DNA of 64,000 nt from Alloalcanivorax venustensis ISO4 (lineage in GTDB: Bacteria; Pseudomonadota; Gammaproteobacteria; Pseudomonadales; Alcanivoracaceae): NCBI RefSeq assembly GCF_015356855.1, contig NZ_ARXR01000007.1:62001-126000 (forward strand). Direction: 5' to 3'. A program made the translations under genes and the position numbers. Under the pieces are notes generated by a model. It saw nothing but the letters and a program-made list of their open reading frames with translations. It searched no databases and was not told where the DNA came from. The first letter of the stretch is position 1. Each line of letters begins with the position of its first letter. Shown here in pieces: positions 15,557 through 24,891 of the stretch.

Positions 15557-18500
15557 GTGAGTTGCCATCATTGGCGGCGTTGGATGCGCGCCGCTCCGCT
15601 GACTCTGTTAACCGCCGTGGCATTGAGCGGTTGCGGAGGCGATACGGATACGGAGTATCTTGAGACCACCACGGACGTCCCTTATGTGGATGATCTGTCC
15701 GGCGCCGAGTCATTCACCGCCAACGTGATCGCGCCCCCCGAGGACGCGGATCAGCAATTCGAGACGGCAACGCCGCCGACGGTTTCCGGCACCACCGCGC
15801 GCGAGCCGGAGAACACGGAGATCACCGACTTCCATCGCTACGCGGTGAACCAGGATCTGACGCTCACCCAGGGCCGCCTGAACCATACCCGCGACGAAGC
15901 CATCATCAGCGCCGAGTTCACCCTCGGCGACAGTTTGTCGCTGGTGCCGCTGACCCGCTCGCGAGGCCAGTTCTCCTTCGAGCGCACCACGGTCTCGGCC
16001 AACCACGCCATCGACAACGGCGAAAACCTGATCCTGGCGGTCAACGCGGACCCTTACAGCATGACCCAGGGCTGGAACAGCGGTCTGATCAAGAAGGACG
16101 GTATCACCTACACCGGCTTTTCCGACCGCAATGAAGACGTGATCGCGGTCTATGAAGACGGCGGCGCGGACATTCTTCAGGACGTGCCCACCTTCACCCT
16201 CAATCTCTACCAGGACGGCAACGCCCTGGGCGAGCTGGGCGAGGTGCATTACTTCGACAACGCCAGCCAGGTGAACACCAGCTTCACCCGCGGCACCGGC
16301 GATGCGGAACTGTATCTGGCGGAAAGCTACCGGGGCACCGTGGATCTGGCCGGCCGCTCCGCCGCGCTGATCGAAGCGGAACCCAACGGCATCAGCGTGG
16401 TGACCCTGGAACACGGCGGTATCAGTGCCCAGTTGCCGCCACTCAGCGGCACCGTGGTGGATCGCATCGAGGACCGCAACGGCTATGTATTGCCGGCCGG
16501 CCACGCGCTGTTGGTCGACGGCGGTACCCTGACCACCGGCTCCCGTGTGGACATCCGCTACGAAACCGATGACCCGGACTGGGCCCGGGTTAAAAGCGCC
16601 CTGGGCGGCGGTTTCGGTCGCGGCCTGTTGGTGGAAGACGGCCAGCTCGGCGCCAACCAGGACGAGAACGCCATCAGTGGCCGTACCGCTTTCGGCGTGC
16701 GCAATGACGGCAGCTACTTTTTCCTGGTGGTCGACAAGCCGGTGGGCTCGCTCACCGACGGCATCACCCAGACCAAGCTGGGCCAGTTGATGATCGCCTA
16801 CGGCGCCGACCGGGCCATCAATCTGGATGGCGGCGGCTCCACCACCCTGGCGGCGCGGCTGCCCGGTGAACGGTACACCCATCTGCTTAACACGCCGTCC
16901 GACGGCGGCGAGCGGGTTACCGCCACCAAGTGGGGGCTGGCGCTCAATACCGAACGGGCCCGCGCGGCCAGCAACGCGGTGGCGGTCTATCCGCGCACCA
17001 TCACGCTGATGGCCGGCTCCACCTATCGCCGTTTCAAGGGCGTGGGTTATGACGCCAGCTCCTGGGAGCAGGGCGGTGAGATCCCCGAGTACGGCATCAG
17101 CGATGCGTCCCTGGGGCTGATCGACGCGCGCACCGGCGCCTTCCGCGCCGGCGACGGCGCCAGCGAAGGGTACGTGGTGGTTCAGGTCGGCGAGCGCAAG
17201 GGCGTGGCGCGGGTTCGCGTCACCGACGAGCTGGACAAAATCCGCTTCCCCAGCGACGCCATCGCCGTGGACAGCGGCGCCACTGTAACTCTGCAACCGG
17301 AACTGATCAGTGACGGTGAGTCGGTGACTTTCTCCGCTGAAGCGCTGGACTATCAGGTGGACGACGCCGCGCTGTGCCAGGTGAACCCGGAGAACGGCAG
17401 CGTCACCACCACCCGTGTGCAGGGCGAAAGCTGCACCGTCACCGTGTCCGCCGCCGGCCGCAGCGCCGAACTGACCATCAATATCGGTGTGGCGCCGGCA
17501 ATCGTCGCCGACTTCGAAGGCGACGTCAGTGCCTTCCAGGCCGCCGGCGCGCGCCACAATCAGGTCAACATCGAGCGTGTCGAGGATCAGGTCTTCGACG
17601 GCAGCTACTCCATGGAACTGAACTGGGAAGCCAACCCGGACCAGCCCGGCACCTTCGGTGCCTACCTCACCGATCCCGGTGGCGTCACCGCGCTGCCCGG
17701 CTATCCCAAGTATCTGGGCGTCAATGTGTACATCCCCGACGAACTGGCCGGCAAGGTCTGGTGGGTACGCGGCAGCCTCAAGGACGCCGACGGCAAGACC
17801 GTGACCATCAACTACAACAACGAAGGCGAAGCGCTGCCGGAACGCGGCTGGCACTTCATGAAGGCCAGCATCGGCACCGGCTACAAGGAACCGCTGACGT
17901 TCTACCAACCGTTCCGATTCCTGGTATTGAAGACCGCCGAGCGTATCGACTCCCATGTGGTGCTGGACGATTTCACCGCCATCTACAGTGACGACACCGA
18001 TCTGGCAGGCCCCGGCGTCACCGCCAGCCCGGCTTCCGGCGAGACGGTGGACAGCGCCGATCCGCTGATCACCCTTCAGGTCAACGACGCCTCCGGCGTG
18101 GACTTCGGCGCCAGCCAGCTGACCCTGGACGGCCAGGACGTGTCCTCGTCCCTGACCCACAACGGCAGTGACCGCATCCGCTACCAGGCGCAGGGCCTGG
18201 ACGACGGCTGGCATCGTCTGGATTACCGCCTGTTCGACGTCAACGGCAACGTCACCGCCGGCAACTATCTGTTCAATGTGGTCACCGGTGCGCCGCGCCT
18301 CTATCTGGACAGCGAGAATCTGAGTCTGTACCCGGGCGGCACCTTCAGTATTCCCATCCGCGTGACCGGCGGTGGTGCCTTCAACGACCTGTCCCTGACC
18401 CTGGATTATGACAGCACCAAGGCCAGCATGACGGTGGAAGACGCCGACCTCACCGCGTCCGGTGTCAGCGAAACCAACGGGCGCTGGCAGGGCAACTTCA

Positions 18501-20092
18501 GCGGTTTCAGCGATGCCACTGGCGTGGTCGCTTACCTGAAGTTGAGCGTGCGCGACTACATTCAGAACACCTTCGTCTCGGTGGTGGTCGACGGCCAACT
18601 GGACGGCGACACCTTCCATCATCCGGTGGTGCGCAAGGAAGTGGGCAGCCGCTATCGCCTGCTGACCGATTGGGGCGTGGAAGGCGAAAGCACCAACATG
18701 CTGGTGGTGAACCAGGCCGGCGAACCGGCCCCGGGCGTCACCCTGGAGACCTTCGAGTACAACAGTGGCACCGACCAGATCAGCAACGTCAACGTACTCG
18801 GCGACACCGACGCCGACGGCATGCTGCAGGTCACCCTGCCGGCGTCCGCCGACACGCGGTCATTGTTGTTCCGCGCCTACGACGCCCAGGGCTCCTCGCT
18901 GATGACCGACGTGCGCGCCCTGGTCGAGCGTTTGGACACGGCACCGCGTCATGTCTTCCTGACCCCCGGCCACGACGCCACCTCCATGAACGTGGCCTGG
19001 TTCACCGACACCTCGGTGACCGAATCGCGGGTACGTTTCGGTACGGACGGCCTGAGCCAGGACGTGGCCGCGCAATCCGCGGTGGTGCCGTTCTTCTACG
19101 GCAGCGAGGCCGGCGTGGTGCGCGTGCACCGGGCCACCCTGGAAGGGTTGCAGCCGGGCGCCGGCTACCAGTACCAGGTGGGCGCCAACGGGGCCATGAG
19201 CGAGACCTTCGGTTTCACCACCGATGACGGCGACGACCGCGTACGCATCCATCTGTTCGGCGATACCCAGACCCTGTCCAACGAAAACATCTTTAATGGC
19301 AGCGGCCTGGTAACCGAGCTGTATCGCAAGATGCAGGCGCAACTGCCGGACGGTGATCTGATCCTGCACGTCGGCGACGTCACCGAGGACCTCACCGATT
19401 ACCGCCTGGTGCGCCTGTTCCTGGAAGCTCTGGAAGGCGACGACATGCTGGCCTCGCATCCGTTCGTGCCCACCCAGGGCAACCATGAGGTTTACAACGA
19501 AGGCGCGCAGAAATTCGCCGACCTGTTCCCGCTGCCGGAAAGCGATAACGGCCTGCCGGCGCCCTACGACCGGGCGGTGTACAGCTTTGATTACGGCCCG
19601 GTCCACATCGCCGTGGTCACCTCCGAGCTGCAGGCCGAGGAAGACTGGCCGGTGATGATGGACTGGCTGCGCCGGGACATGAACGCCAGCGATGCCACCT
19701 GGAAGGTGCTGATGGTGCATCGCCCGCCGTACAACGGTAATGCCGCCTCCGGCAACGGCCGCTCACTGGCTTACATCCCGCCGGTGGTGGATGAAACCGG
19801 CATCGATCTGGTGCTTTCCGGCCACGACCACATGTACTCGCGCAGCCTGCCGCTGAGCGGCGGCAAACCGACGCCGGGCGGGGCTACCTACCTGATTGCC
19901 GGTTCCGACTCCGCCAAGTACTACGACAACAACGGTGGCGGCATCGCGCTGGTGGCGGACGTGCTGTTCGACGACAACGTGAACACCTACACCACTCTGG
20001 ATATCCAGGGCGACGACCTGCATGTGCTGACCCGTACCCTGGACGGCACCGTGGTGGACGACGTCACCCTGCAGCCGCGCACCGATCGCTGA
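15557..20092 (+). CDS. Multidomain lipoprotein: phosphodiester glycosidase (NAGPA) plus purple-acid-phosphatase-like domain
   Basis: Protein of 1511 residues starting at GTG after GGGAGA. A lipoprotein signal ends in LSGC (Cys26). Residues about 150-465 form a phosphodiester glycosidase domain (NAGPA/DUF2233), with AVNADPYSM, GVRNDGSYFFLVVD and the conserved INLDGGGSTTL. Next come Ig-like strands, a carbohydrate-binding-like sandwich (about 650-815), another Ig-like unit, a cohesin-like domain (about 915-1035) and a prealbumin-like unit. A fibronectin-type purple-acid-phosphatase N-domain (about 1130-1225) precedes a metallophosphoesterase core with FGDTQ, HVGDVTED, TQGNHEVY, VHRPPYNG and SGHDHMYSR. 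It probably acts on phosphorylated glycans or phosphodiesters outside the inner membrane. The combination of two phospho-hydrolytic domains in one surface chain is unusual. The following lipoprotein gene is 11 bases away. Confidence 0.88.
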   Translation: MSCHHWRRWMRAAPLTLLTAVALSGCGGDTDTEYLETTTDVPYVDDLSGAESFTANVIAPPEDADQQFETATPPTVSGTTAREPENTEITDFHRYAVNQDLTLTQGRLNHTRDEAIISAEFTLGDSLSLVPLTRSRGQFSFERTTVSANHAIDNGENLILAVNADPYSMTQGWNSGLIKKDGITYTGFSDRNEDVIAVYEDGGADILQDVPTFTLNLYQDGNALGELGEVHYFDNASQVNTSFTRGTGDAELYLAESYRGTVDLAGRSAALIEAEPNGISVVTLEHGGISAQLPPLSGTVVDRIEDRNGYVLPAGHALLVDGGTLTTGSRVDIRYETDDPDWARVKSALGGGFGRGLLVEDGQLGANQDENAISGRTAFGVRNDGSYFFLVVDKPVGSLTDGITQTKLGQLMIAYGADRAINLDGGGSTTLAARLPGERYTHLLNTPSDGGERVTATKWGLALNTERARAASNAVAVYPRTITLMAGSTYRRFKGVGYDASSWEQGGEIPEYGISDASLGLIDARTGAFRAGDGASEGYVVVQVGERKGVARVRVTDELDKIRFPSDAIAVDSGATVTLQPELISDGESVTFSAEALDYQVDDAALCQVNPENGSVTTTRVQGESCTVTVSAAGRSAELTINIGVAPAIVADFEGDVSAFQAAGARHNQVNIERVEDQVFDGSYSMELNWEANPDQPGTFGAYLTDPGGVTALPGYPKYLGVNVYIPDELAGKVWWVRGSLKDADGKTVTINYNNEGEALPERGWHFMKASIGTGYKEPLTFYQPFRFLVLKTAERIDSHVVLDDFTAIYSDDTDLAGPGVTASPASGETVDSADPLITLQVNDASGVDFGASQLTLDGQDVSSSLTHNGSDRIRYQAQGLDDGWHRLDYRLFDVNGNVTAGNYLFNVVTGAPRLYLDSENLSLYPGGTFSIPIRVTGGGAFNDLSLTLDYDSTKASMTVEDADLTASGVSETNGRWQGNFSGFSDATGVVAYLKLSVRDYIQNTFVSVVVDGQLDGDTFHHPVVRKEVGSRYRLLTDWGVEGESTNMLVVNQAGEPAPGVTLETFEYNSGTDQISNVNVLGDTDADGMLQVTLPASADTRSLLFRAYDAQGSSLMTDVRALVERLDTAPRHVFLTPGHDATSMNVAWFTDTSVTESRVRFGTDGLSQDVAAQSAVVPFFYGSEAGVVRVHRATLEGLQPGAGYQYQVGANGAMSETFGFTTDDGDDRVRIHLFGDTQTLSNENIFNGSGLVTELYRKMQAQLPDGDLILHVGDVTEDLTDYRLVRLFLEALEGDDMLASHPFVPTQGNHEVYNEGAQKFADLFPLPESDNGLPAPYDRAVYSFDYGPVHIAVVTSELQAEEDWPVMMDWLRRDMNASDATWKVLMVHRPPYNGNAASGNGRSLAYIPPVVDETGIDLVLSGHDHMYSRSLPLSGGKPTPGGATYLIAGSDSAKYYDNNGGGIALVADVLFDDNVNTYTTLDIQGDDLHVLTRTLDGTVVDDVTLQPRTDR

Positions 20093-20103
20093 GGAGAGCC
20101 GTA

Positions 20104-20850
20104 ATGAGATTGAAGAACACCTTGCCCGTAGTGCTGCTCGCCGCCGCTTTGGCGGCCTGCGGCGGCGACGATACCCGTTACGTGGAGCGCGACGTGCCGG
20201 CGCCGGTGGAGTACATGCCGGTGGACGGCTTCGTGCTCGGCTTCTGGGTGATGGAAGAGCAGGAAAACTGCGACAGCCCCTGCATTGATGACGCCTCCGC
20301 CTATGGCGACGCGCTCTATGTGCTCGACAGCGCCGGCGAGCCGGTGGCGCCGGCACTCGAGGACGGCGGCGCCATCGGTCGGGTGGCGGTTTTCGACGGT
20401 GATACCCGGTTTGCCACGCGCGCCACCAGCGCATTGAACAACACCGTGATCGGCGAGCGCTTCTCTCTGCACCTGAGGGCGCGCACCGACCAGGCGGACA
20501 CCGGCCCGGTGGTGTCGCTGGCGTCCGCCAACGGCACCGCGCTGACGGTGACTCTCAGCAACGATCGTCTGTTAGTGGATTTGCCGGCGCAAAGCCAGCG
20601 CATGCTCACCAGTCTGGAAAGCGGCGGCGGCTGGCGTGAAATCCAGCTCGCCTCGGACGGTGAGCGTGTCACCCTCGCGGTGGATTGTGACGTCGTGGCC
20701 GCCTTCGGCGCTGAACCCGGCGTACCGGTGCTGAGCACCGACGCCTTGGGCGTCAGTGTCGGCGGTGAGGGCGACGCCTATTTCTCCGGCGCGGTGGACC
20801 TGGTGCGTTTGAGTCGCCAGCACGAGGGAAATTTGTTCTGCGAGGAATGA
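20104..20850 (+). CDS. Lipoprotein with LamG/concanavalin-like fold (probable)
   Basis: Protein of 248 residues with a lipoprotein signal ending LAACGGDD. Part of the rest (about residues 95-240) reads like a laminin-G/concanavalin sandwich: AVFDGDTRFATRA, then SLHLRARTDQADTGPVVSL, then an RLLVDLP strand and a C-terminal VSVGGEGDAYFSGAVDLVR closing strand, the usual layout of such domains. No catalytic motif is seen. It begins 11 bases after the large phosphohydrolase lipoprotein, shares its CGGD-type start, and is presumably its partner at the cell surface. Fold is inferred, not proven. Confidence 0.75.
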   Translation: MRLKNTLPVVLLAAALAACGGDDTRYVERDVPAPVEYMPVDGFVLGFWVMEEQENCDSPCIDDASAYGDALYVLDSAGEPVAPALEDGGAIGRVAVFDGDTRFATRATSALNNTVIGERFSLHLRARTDQADTGPVVSLASANGTALTVTLSNDRLLVDLPAQSQRMLTSLESGGGWREIQLASDGERVTLAVDCDVVAAFGAEPGVPVLSTDALGVSVGGEGDAYFSGAVDLVRLSRQHEGNLFCEE

Positions 20851-20863
20851 ACGCTGACCGACC

Positions 20864-21559
20864 TCAGGCCGGCACCCGGATCCAACTGAGCACACCGTCG
20901 TCGTCCCGCCACTGGTAGGGCAGGGCCATACCCTGCCGCCAGTCGGCGGACAGCGTGGTCAGCAGGCGGATCCGGTCTTCTCCGTCCAGGGCGGCGTCCT
21001 GGAAGTAAAAGCGCCGTCCGGTGAGCGGGTAGAGCGCTTTGAACAGACTCTCCTTCACCGAAAACGTCAGCGTGATCCGGCGTGCCTGCTCGGCCTCATC
21101 CAGGCCCTGCAGGGCCTGGCGTTCCTGTTCGGTCAGTATCTCCCCGGCCAGGCGTAGCGCCCGGCGCGGCGCCAGCCAGGCCTCATAATCCAGACCCAGC
21201 CCTTGCCATTGATCCCGGTGCCCCACCAGCGCCGCGGCACGCCCGTGGCTGTGGGTGATGGCGCCCACCAGGGGCGCCGGCCACAGCGGCGCGCGGTCTT
21301 TGCCCAGCGCCGGAAGCAGGCGCTCACCGGTGAGCGCTTGGCCGGCGGTGGCGGCGCACACCCGGCCGGCCAGGTACTCGCAGCGGCGCTTGGCGATGGC
21401 GCCGCTCAGGGTGTCCGGCTCGGGGACGCGGGCCAGTTGGAAGGCGTTGTCGCGCAGTTGTTCCGGGCGGAACCGGCAGCGCGCCAGATACAGGCCGGCG
21501 TCCCAGGCGCTAACGTCCAGGTCGTGCAGGCAGGGCGGTATCAAGCGCTGGTCGGTCAT
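20864..21559 (-). CDS. 4'-phosphopantetheinyl transferase, EntD-type
   Basis: Protein of 231 residues. Family motifs are visible: RRCEYLAGR near residue 60, GAITHSHGRAAALV (His of the GxxxSHS region), GLDYE at the magnesium-binding position where most members have G-[IV]-D-x-E, and FSVKESLFKALYP with the catalytic KES. The enzyme transfers phosphopantetheine from CoA to carrier proteins of siderophore, polyketide or fatty acid systems. No carrier-protein gene lies nearby, so it probably serves a distant cluster. It is convergent with the lipoprotein gene (13-base gap). Confidence 0.92.
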   Translation of the reverse strand: MTDQRLIPPCLHDLDVSAWDAGLYLARCRFRPEQLRDNAFQLARVPEPDTLSGAIAKRRCEYLAGRVCAATAGQALTGERLLPALGKDRAPLWPAPLVGAITHSHGRAAALVGHRDQWQGLGLDYEAWLAPRRALRLAGEILTEQERQALQGLDEAEQARRITLTFSVKESLFKALYPLTGRRFYFQDAALDGEDRIRLLTTLSADWRQGMALPYQWRDDDGVLSWIRVPA

Positions 21560-21710
21560 GGGATCGGTCGTGGCGTGCGAGAGCCGTTATTGTACGCACC
21601 GGGGCGGACCGCTGTCTTTTTCACCGCCGCGGACGTCGCATGTCGCCACGCTCACCGCCGCCGCTTTTGTGGTACAACGAAGAGACCAGCACCGGCGTGA
21701 GGAGGTGGGT

Positions 21711-22325
21711 ATGACAAGGTCGTTAGCGATTCTGGGTGCCAGCGGGCACGGCAAGGTACTCGCCGATACGGCGATGGCGTCCGGGTGGCGCAAAATCGAG
21801 TTCTACGATGACGCCTGGCCGGACAAACAGGCCAACGAGCGCTGGCAGATCGTCGGTTGCAGCGGCGCGCTGCTCGACGCCCTGGTGCACATCGATTCGG
21901 TGGCGGTGGGCATCGGCCGTAATGACGCCCGCCTGAGCCGCCTGCGCGAACTGGTGTCGAAGAACGTGAGCCTGGCCACCATCATCCACCCCCAGGCGTC
22001 GGTGAGCCGTTTCGCCGAGATCACCCCCGGCGCGGTGGTGCTGGCCGGCGGCGTGGTCAGCGTGGACAGCCGCGTCGGCCTTGGGGTGATCGTCAACACC
22101 GGCGCCACCGTGGACCGGGACTGCGTGATCGGCGACGGTGCACACCTCTGCCCCGGCACCCATCTGGCCAGCAACGTCACCGTGGGCGAGGGCAGCTTTA
22201 TCGGTATCGGCGCGGTGGTGCGCGAAGGCGTCACTATTGGCAACAATGTGGTGGTGGGCGCCGGCGCCGTGGTGCTGCACGATGTGCCCGACGGTGCCAC
22301 CGTGAAGGGCGTGCCGGCCCGTTGA
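21711..22325 (+). CDS. NeuD-family acetyltransferase (PglD/NeuD-like, left-handed beta helix)
   Basis: Protein of 204 residues. The N-terminal nucleotide-binding-like part (RSLAILGASGHGKVLADTA) is followed by hexapeptide repeats (GAVVLAGGVVSVDSRVGLG, GVIVNTGATVDRDCVIGDG and following) and a GVPAR end typical of NeuD/PglD sugar O- or N-acyltransferases. ATG 21711 follows GGAGGTGGGT. No sugar-biosynthesis genes lie alongside; instead it leads an operon with an SDR and an acyl-CoA dehydrogenase-like protein, so its acceptor may not be a sialic-acid-type sugar. Confidence 0.9.
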   Translation: MTRSLAILGASGHGKVLADTAMASGWRKIEFYDDAWPDKQANERWQIVGCSGALLDALVHIDSVAVGIGRNDARLSRLRELVSKNVSLATIIHPQASVSRFAEITPGAVVLAGGVVSVDSRVGLGVIVNTGATVDRDCVIGDGAHLCPGTHLASNVTVGEGSFIGIGAVVREGVTIGNNVVVGAGAVVLHDVPDGATVKGVPAR

Positions 22326-22351
22326 ACGGGCCTTTTCAATTGGAGCGTTGA

Positions 22352-23077
22352 ATGACCACGACAAGAACCTATTTGATCACCGGTGCCAGCAAGGGCATCG
22401 GCCGGGCCCTGTCCCAGCGGCTGGCGGCCGCCGGCCACGGCGTGGTGGGCATCGCCCGCCGGGCGGACGACCGGGACTTTCCCGGCACCCTGGTGTCGGC
22501 GGATCTGTCCGACCGCCAGCAGGCGGACGCGGTGTTCGCCGACCTGGCGCGCCGCTTCCGGTTCGACGGTGTGGTCAATAACGTCGGCCTGGTGCGCCCG
22601 CAGCCCCTCGGCGAGATCGACCTGGACAGCTTCGACGCGGTCATGGGCGTCAACCTGCACTCCGCCATCCAGGCCACCCAGGCGGTGCTGCCGAACATGC
22701 GCGAACAGGGCTGGGGCCGGGTGCTCAATGTGTCCAGCCTGACGGTGCTGGGCATGCCCGGGCGCACCGCCTACGCCTCGGCCAAGGCGGCGCTGGTGAA
22801 TTTCACCCGCACCTGGGCGCTGGAACTGGCGCGCACCGGCATCACCGTTAACGCGGTGGCCCCCGGGCCCACCGAGACCGAACTGTTCCGCGAAAACAAT
22901 CCGCCCGGCAGCGAGGGCGAGGCCCGCTATCTGGCGTCCGTACCCATGGACCGCTTCGGCAAGCCGGACGAAATCGCCGCCGCCATGGCATTCCTGCTCG
23001 GCGAGCACAGCGGCTACATCACCGGCCAGACCCTGTTTATCGACGGCGGTGCGTCGGTGGGGAGAGCGGCGTTTTGA
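22352..23077 (+). CDS. SDR-family oxidoreductase (FabG-like)
   Basis: Protein of 241 residues with TGASKGIG (cofactor loop), NNVG, Ser in NVSSLTVLG, Tyr-x-x-x-Lys in TAYASAKAALVNF, and the C-terminal GQTLFIDGG typical of 3-ketoacyl-ACP reductase-like enzymes. An NAD(P)H-dependent reduction of a keto group is inferred. It starts 26 bases after the NeuD-like gene and its stop sits two bases before the next start, so the three genes form one operon. Confidence 0.92.
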   Translation: MTTTRTYLITGASKGIGRALSQRLAAAGHGVVGIARRADDRDFPGTLVSADLSDRQQADAVFADLARRFRFDGVVNNVGLVRPQPLGEIDLDSFDAVMGVNLHSAIQATQAVLPNMREQGWGRVLNVSSLTVLGMPGRTAYASAKAALVNFTRTWALELARTGITVNAVAPGPTETELFRENNPPGSEGEARYLASVPMDRFGKPDEIAAAMAFLLGEHSGYITGQTLFIDGGASVGRAAF

Positions 23078-23079
23078 CC

Positions 23080-24015
23080 ATGAATGACGACCTGACGTTC
23101 TGTCTGACCCGGCCCACCGAGGTCCCCGCGCCGGACGGCCTGCAAGCCTGGTGCGAACAATGGCGCCGACTGGCCGCCGAGCGCCATGACGCGGTAGGGC
23201 TGGCCCTGCGCGGCGGCTTCGCCGCCGACCGGGTGGGCTGGGCGTTCGCCGCCGGCTATCAGTCGGCGCTGCGACAACTGATTCAAGTGAACGGCGGCAC
23301 CGTGGACGACCACGAGCTGCTCGCCATGTGCGCCACCGAAGCCGGCGGTAACCGCCCCCGCGACATCGAGACGCGCTTCCTCGACGGCGGCCCGGGCGGC
23401 GTTACCGTCAGCGGTCGGAAAACCTGGACCACGCTGGGTTCCGCCTGTACCGGCCTGCTGGTGGTGGGGCGCGTGGATGGCGGCGGCGACAACGAACGCC
23501 CGGCGCTCAAGATCGCCAAGGTCGACACCCACGCCCAGGGCGTCAGCCTGGTGGAAAAGCCGCCGCTGGAGTTCGTGCCCGAAGTGCCCCATGTGGCCGC
23601 CGTGTTCGACGGCGCCAAGGCCGACGCGGTACTGCCCGGTGACGGCTACAGCGACTTCGTGAAGCCGTTCCGCACCGTGGAGGACACCTTCATCGCCCTG
23701 GCGGTGCAGGCCTGGCTGGTCCGCGAAGGCCGCGCCCGGGGCTGGCCCCGGTCTTTTCTGGAAAGTCTTATCGCCAGCCAGGCCGGGCTCGCCGCCGTGG
23801 CGGCGCAACCCGCCGGTGCGCCGGCCACCCATATCGCGTTGGCCGGCGCCCTGGCGCGCACCAACGACCTTTACCAGCAAGCGGACGCGCTCTGGGCCGA
23901 TGAGCGGGACGCCGCCGCCGAACGCTGGCGGCGCGACCGCCCGCTGTTCCAGGTCGCCGGCAAGCCGCGCGCCCTGCGCGCGCAGCGTGCCTGGGAGACA
24001 GTTGAGTTGAATTAA
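23080..24015 (+). CDS. Acyl-CoA dehydrogenase-like protein
   Basis: Protein of 311 residues, shorter than the usual 380. The helical N-domain (FAAGYQSALRQLIQVNGG), the middle beta-domain segment TVSGRKTWTTLGSACTGLLVV and a helical C-part are recognisable. The canonical catalytic glutamate region and the C-terminal signature are not evident, so it may be a non-canonical or degenerate member. Start ATG 23080 is chosen over a TTG six bases upstream. It is last in the operon with the SDR and NeuD-like genes; substrate unknown. Confidence 0.75.
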   Translation: MNDDLTFCLTRPTEVPAPDGLQAWCEQWRRLAAERHDAVGLALRGGFAADRVGWAFAAGYQSALRQLIQVNGGTVDDHELLAMCATEAGGNRPRDIETRFLDGGPGGVTVSGRKTWTTLGSACTGLLVVGRVDGGGDNERPALKIAKVDTHAQGVSLVEKPPLEFVPEVPHVAAVFDGAKADAVLPGDGYSDFVKPFRTVEDTFIALAVQAWLVREGRARGWPRSFLESLIASQAGLAAVAAQPAGAPATHIALAGALARTNDLYQQADALWADERDAAAERWRRDRPLFQVAGKPRALRAQRAWETVELN

Positions 24016-24074
24016 GGCCGGACGAGGCGAAGTCCATGGTTATAAGCCTCGCCGCGCCGGGGATCGGGCGGGGC

Positions 24075-24803
24075 TTAGCTGGGGTCCGGCTCCTTGCGAA
24101 GTGCGTCCTTAACCATTTCCTGACGTATCCGGCCGATGGCTTGCATCGGATTCAGACCCTTGGGGCACACCCAAGTGCAGTTCCCAATACTACGACAACG
24201 AAAGAGGCTGTAAGGATCTTTCAACAAGGCCAGACGTTCGGGCGAGCCATCGTCGCGCGAGTCGGCGATAAACCGGTATGCTTGGAGCAGAGCGGCCGGG
24301 CCCAGGTACTCAACCGGGTTCCACCACCAGGACGGGCACTGAGAGGTGCAACAGGCGCACAGAATGCATTCATAAAGCCCGTCAAGTCTGGCCCTCTCAC
24401 TAGGGCTTTGCAGTCGCTCTTTACCCGGCGCCGGTTCTCGATTGATTAACCACGGTTTCGTTCTCTCGTATTGCTCAAAGAACAAACTCTGGTCCACGAC
24501 CAGGTCCCGAATCACCGGCATTCCCGGCAACGGGCGAATAGTCAGGTCTCCGCTTTTCCCCAGCACCTCCTTCACTGGCGTCACACAGGCTAGGCGATTT
24601 TTGCCATCGATATTCATACCGTCAGAGCCGCACACGCCCTCTCGACAAGAGCGTCGGTAGGCCAGAGTGGGGTCCTGCTCATGCAGATACTCAAGGGCAT
24701 CCAAAACCATACGGCTATGAAACTGGTCGGGAAGATCAACGCGGTCCATATGCGGATGCGTGTCCTGGTCAGGGAGATAACGATAAAGATGAACCTGAAT
24801 CAT
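24075..24803 (-). CDS. sdhB: Succinate dehydrogenase/fumarate reductase iron-sulfur subunit, orphan
   Basis: Protein of 242 residues. The [2Fe-2S] domain has CREGVCGSDGMNI and a later C in NRLAC. The C-terminal ferredoxin domain has CILCACCTSQCPS and CRSIGNCTWVCPKG, matching the [4Fe-4S] and [3Fe-4S] ligands of SdhB. All ligand cysteines expected from E. coli SdhB are present. In a normal complex II it transfers electrons from the flavoprotein SdhA to the membrane quinone-binding anchor. Here no sdhA, sdhC or sdhD lies in the window and the neighbours are nitrite/NO and cbb3 genes. Codon use is less GC-biased than upstream genes, consistent with acquisition together with the respiratory block. 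Confidence 0.9.
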   Translation of the reverse strand: MIQVHLYRYLPDQDTHPHMDRVDLPDQFHSRMVLDALEYLHEQDPTLAYRRSCREGVCGSDGMNIDGKNRLACVTPVKEVLGKSGDLTIRPLPGMPVIRDLVVDQSLFFEQYERTKPWLINREPAPGKERLQSPSERARLDGLYECILCACCTSQCPSWWWNPVEYLGPAALLQAYRFIADSRDDGSPERLALLKDPYSLFRCRSIGNCTWVCPKGLNPMQAIGRIRQEMVKDALRKEPDPS

Positions 24804-24891
24804 GAGGCGCCCTCCAATTTAGCTCCTTGCGATGGAATCAGGGGATACCGTGGTCGCGCACTGTGTCCGGCTGTTATGAGTGGTTTTCGCA

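Noticed and set aside
15710-18622. 970-codon minus-strand frame opposite the large lipoprotein
   Set aside because: Composition is that of antisense of a GC-rich gene (Gly, Ala, Val, His, Gln) with no domain, start site or ribosome site.
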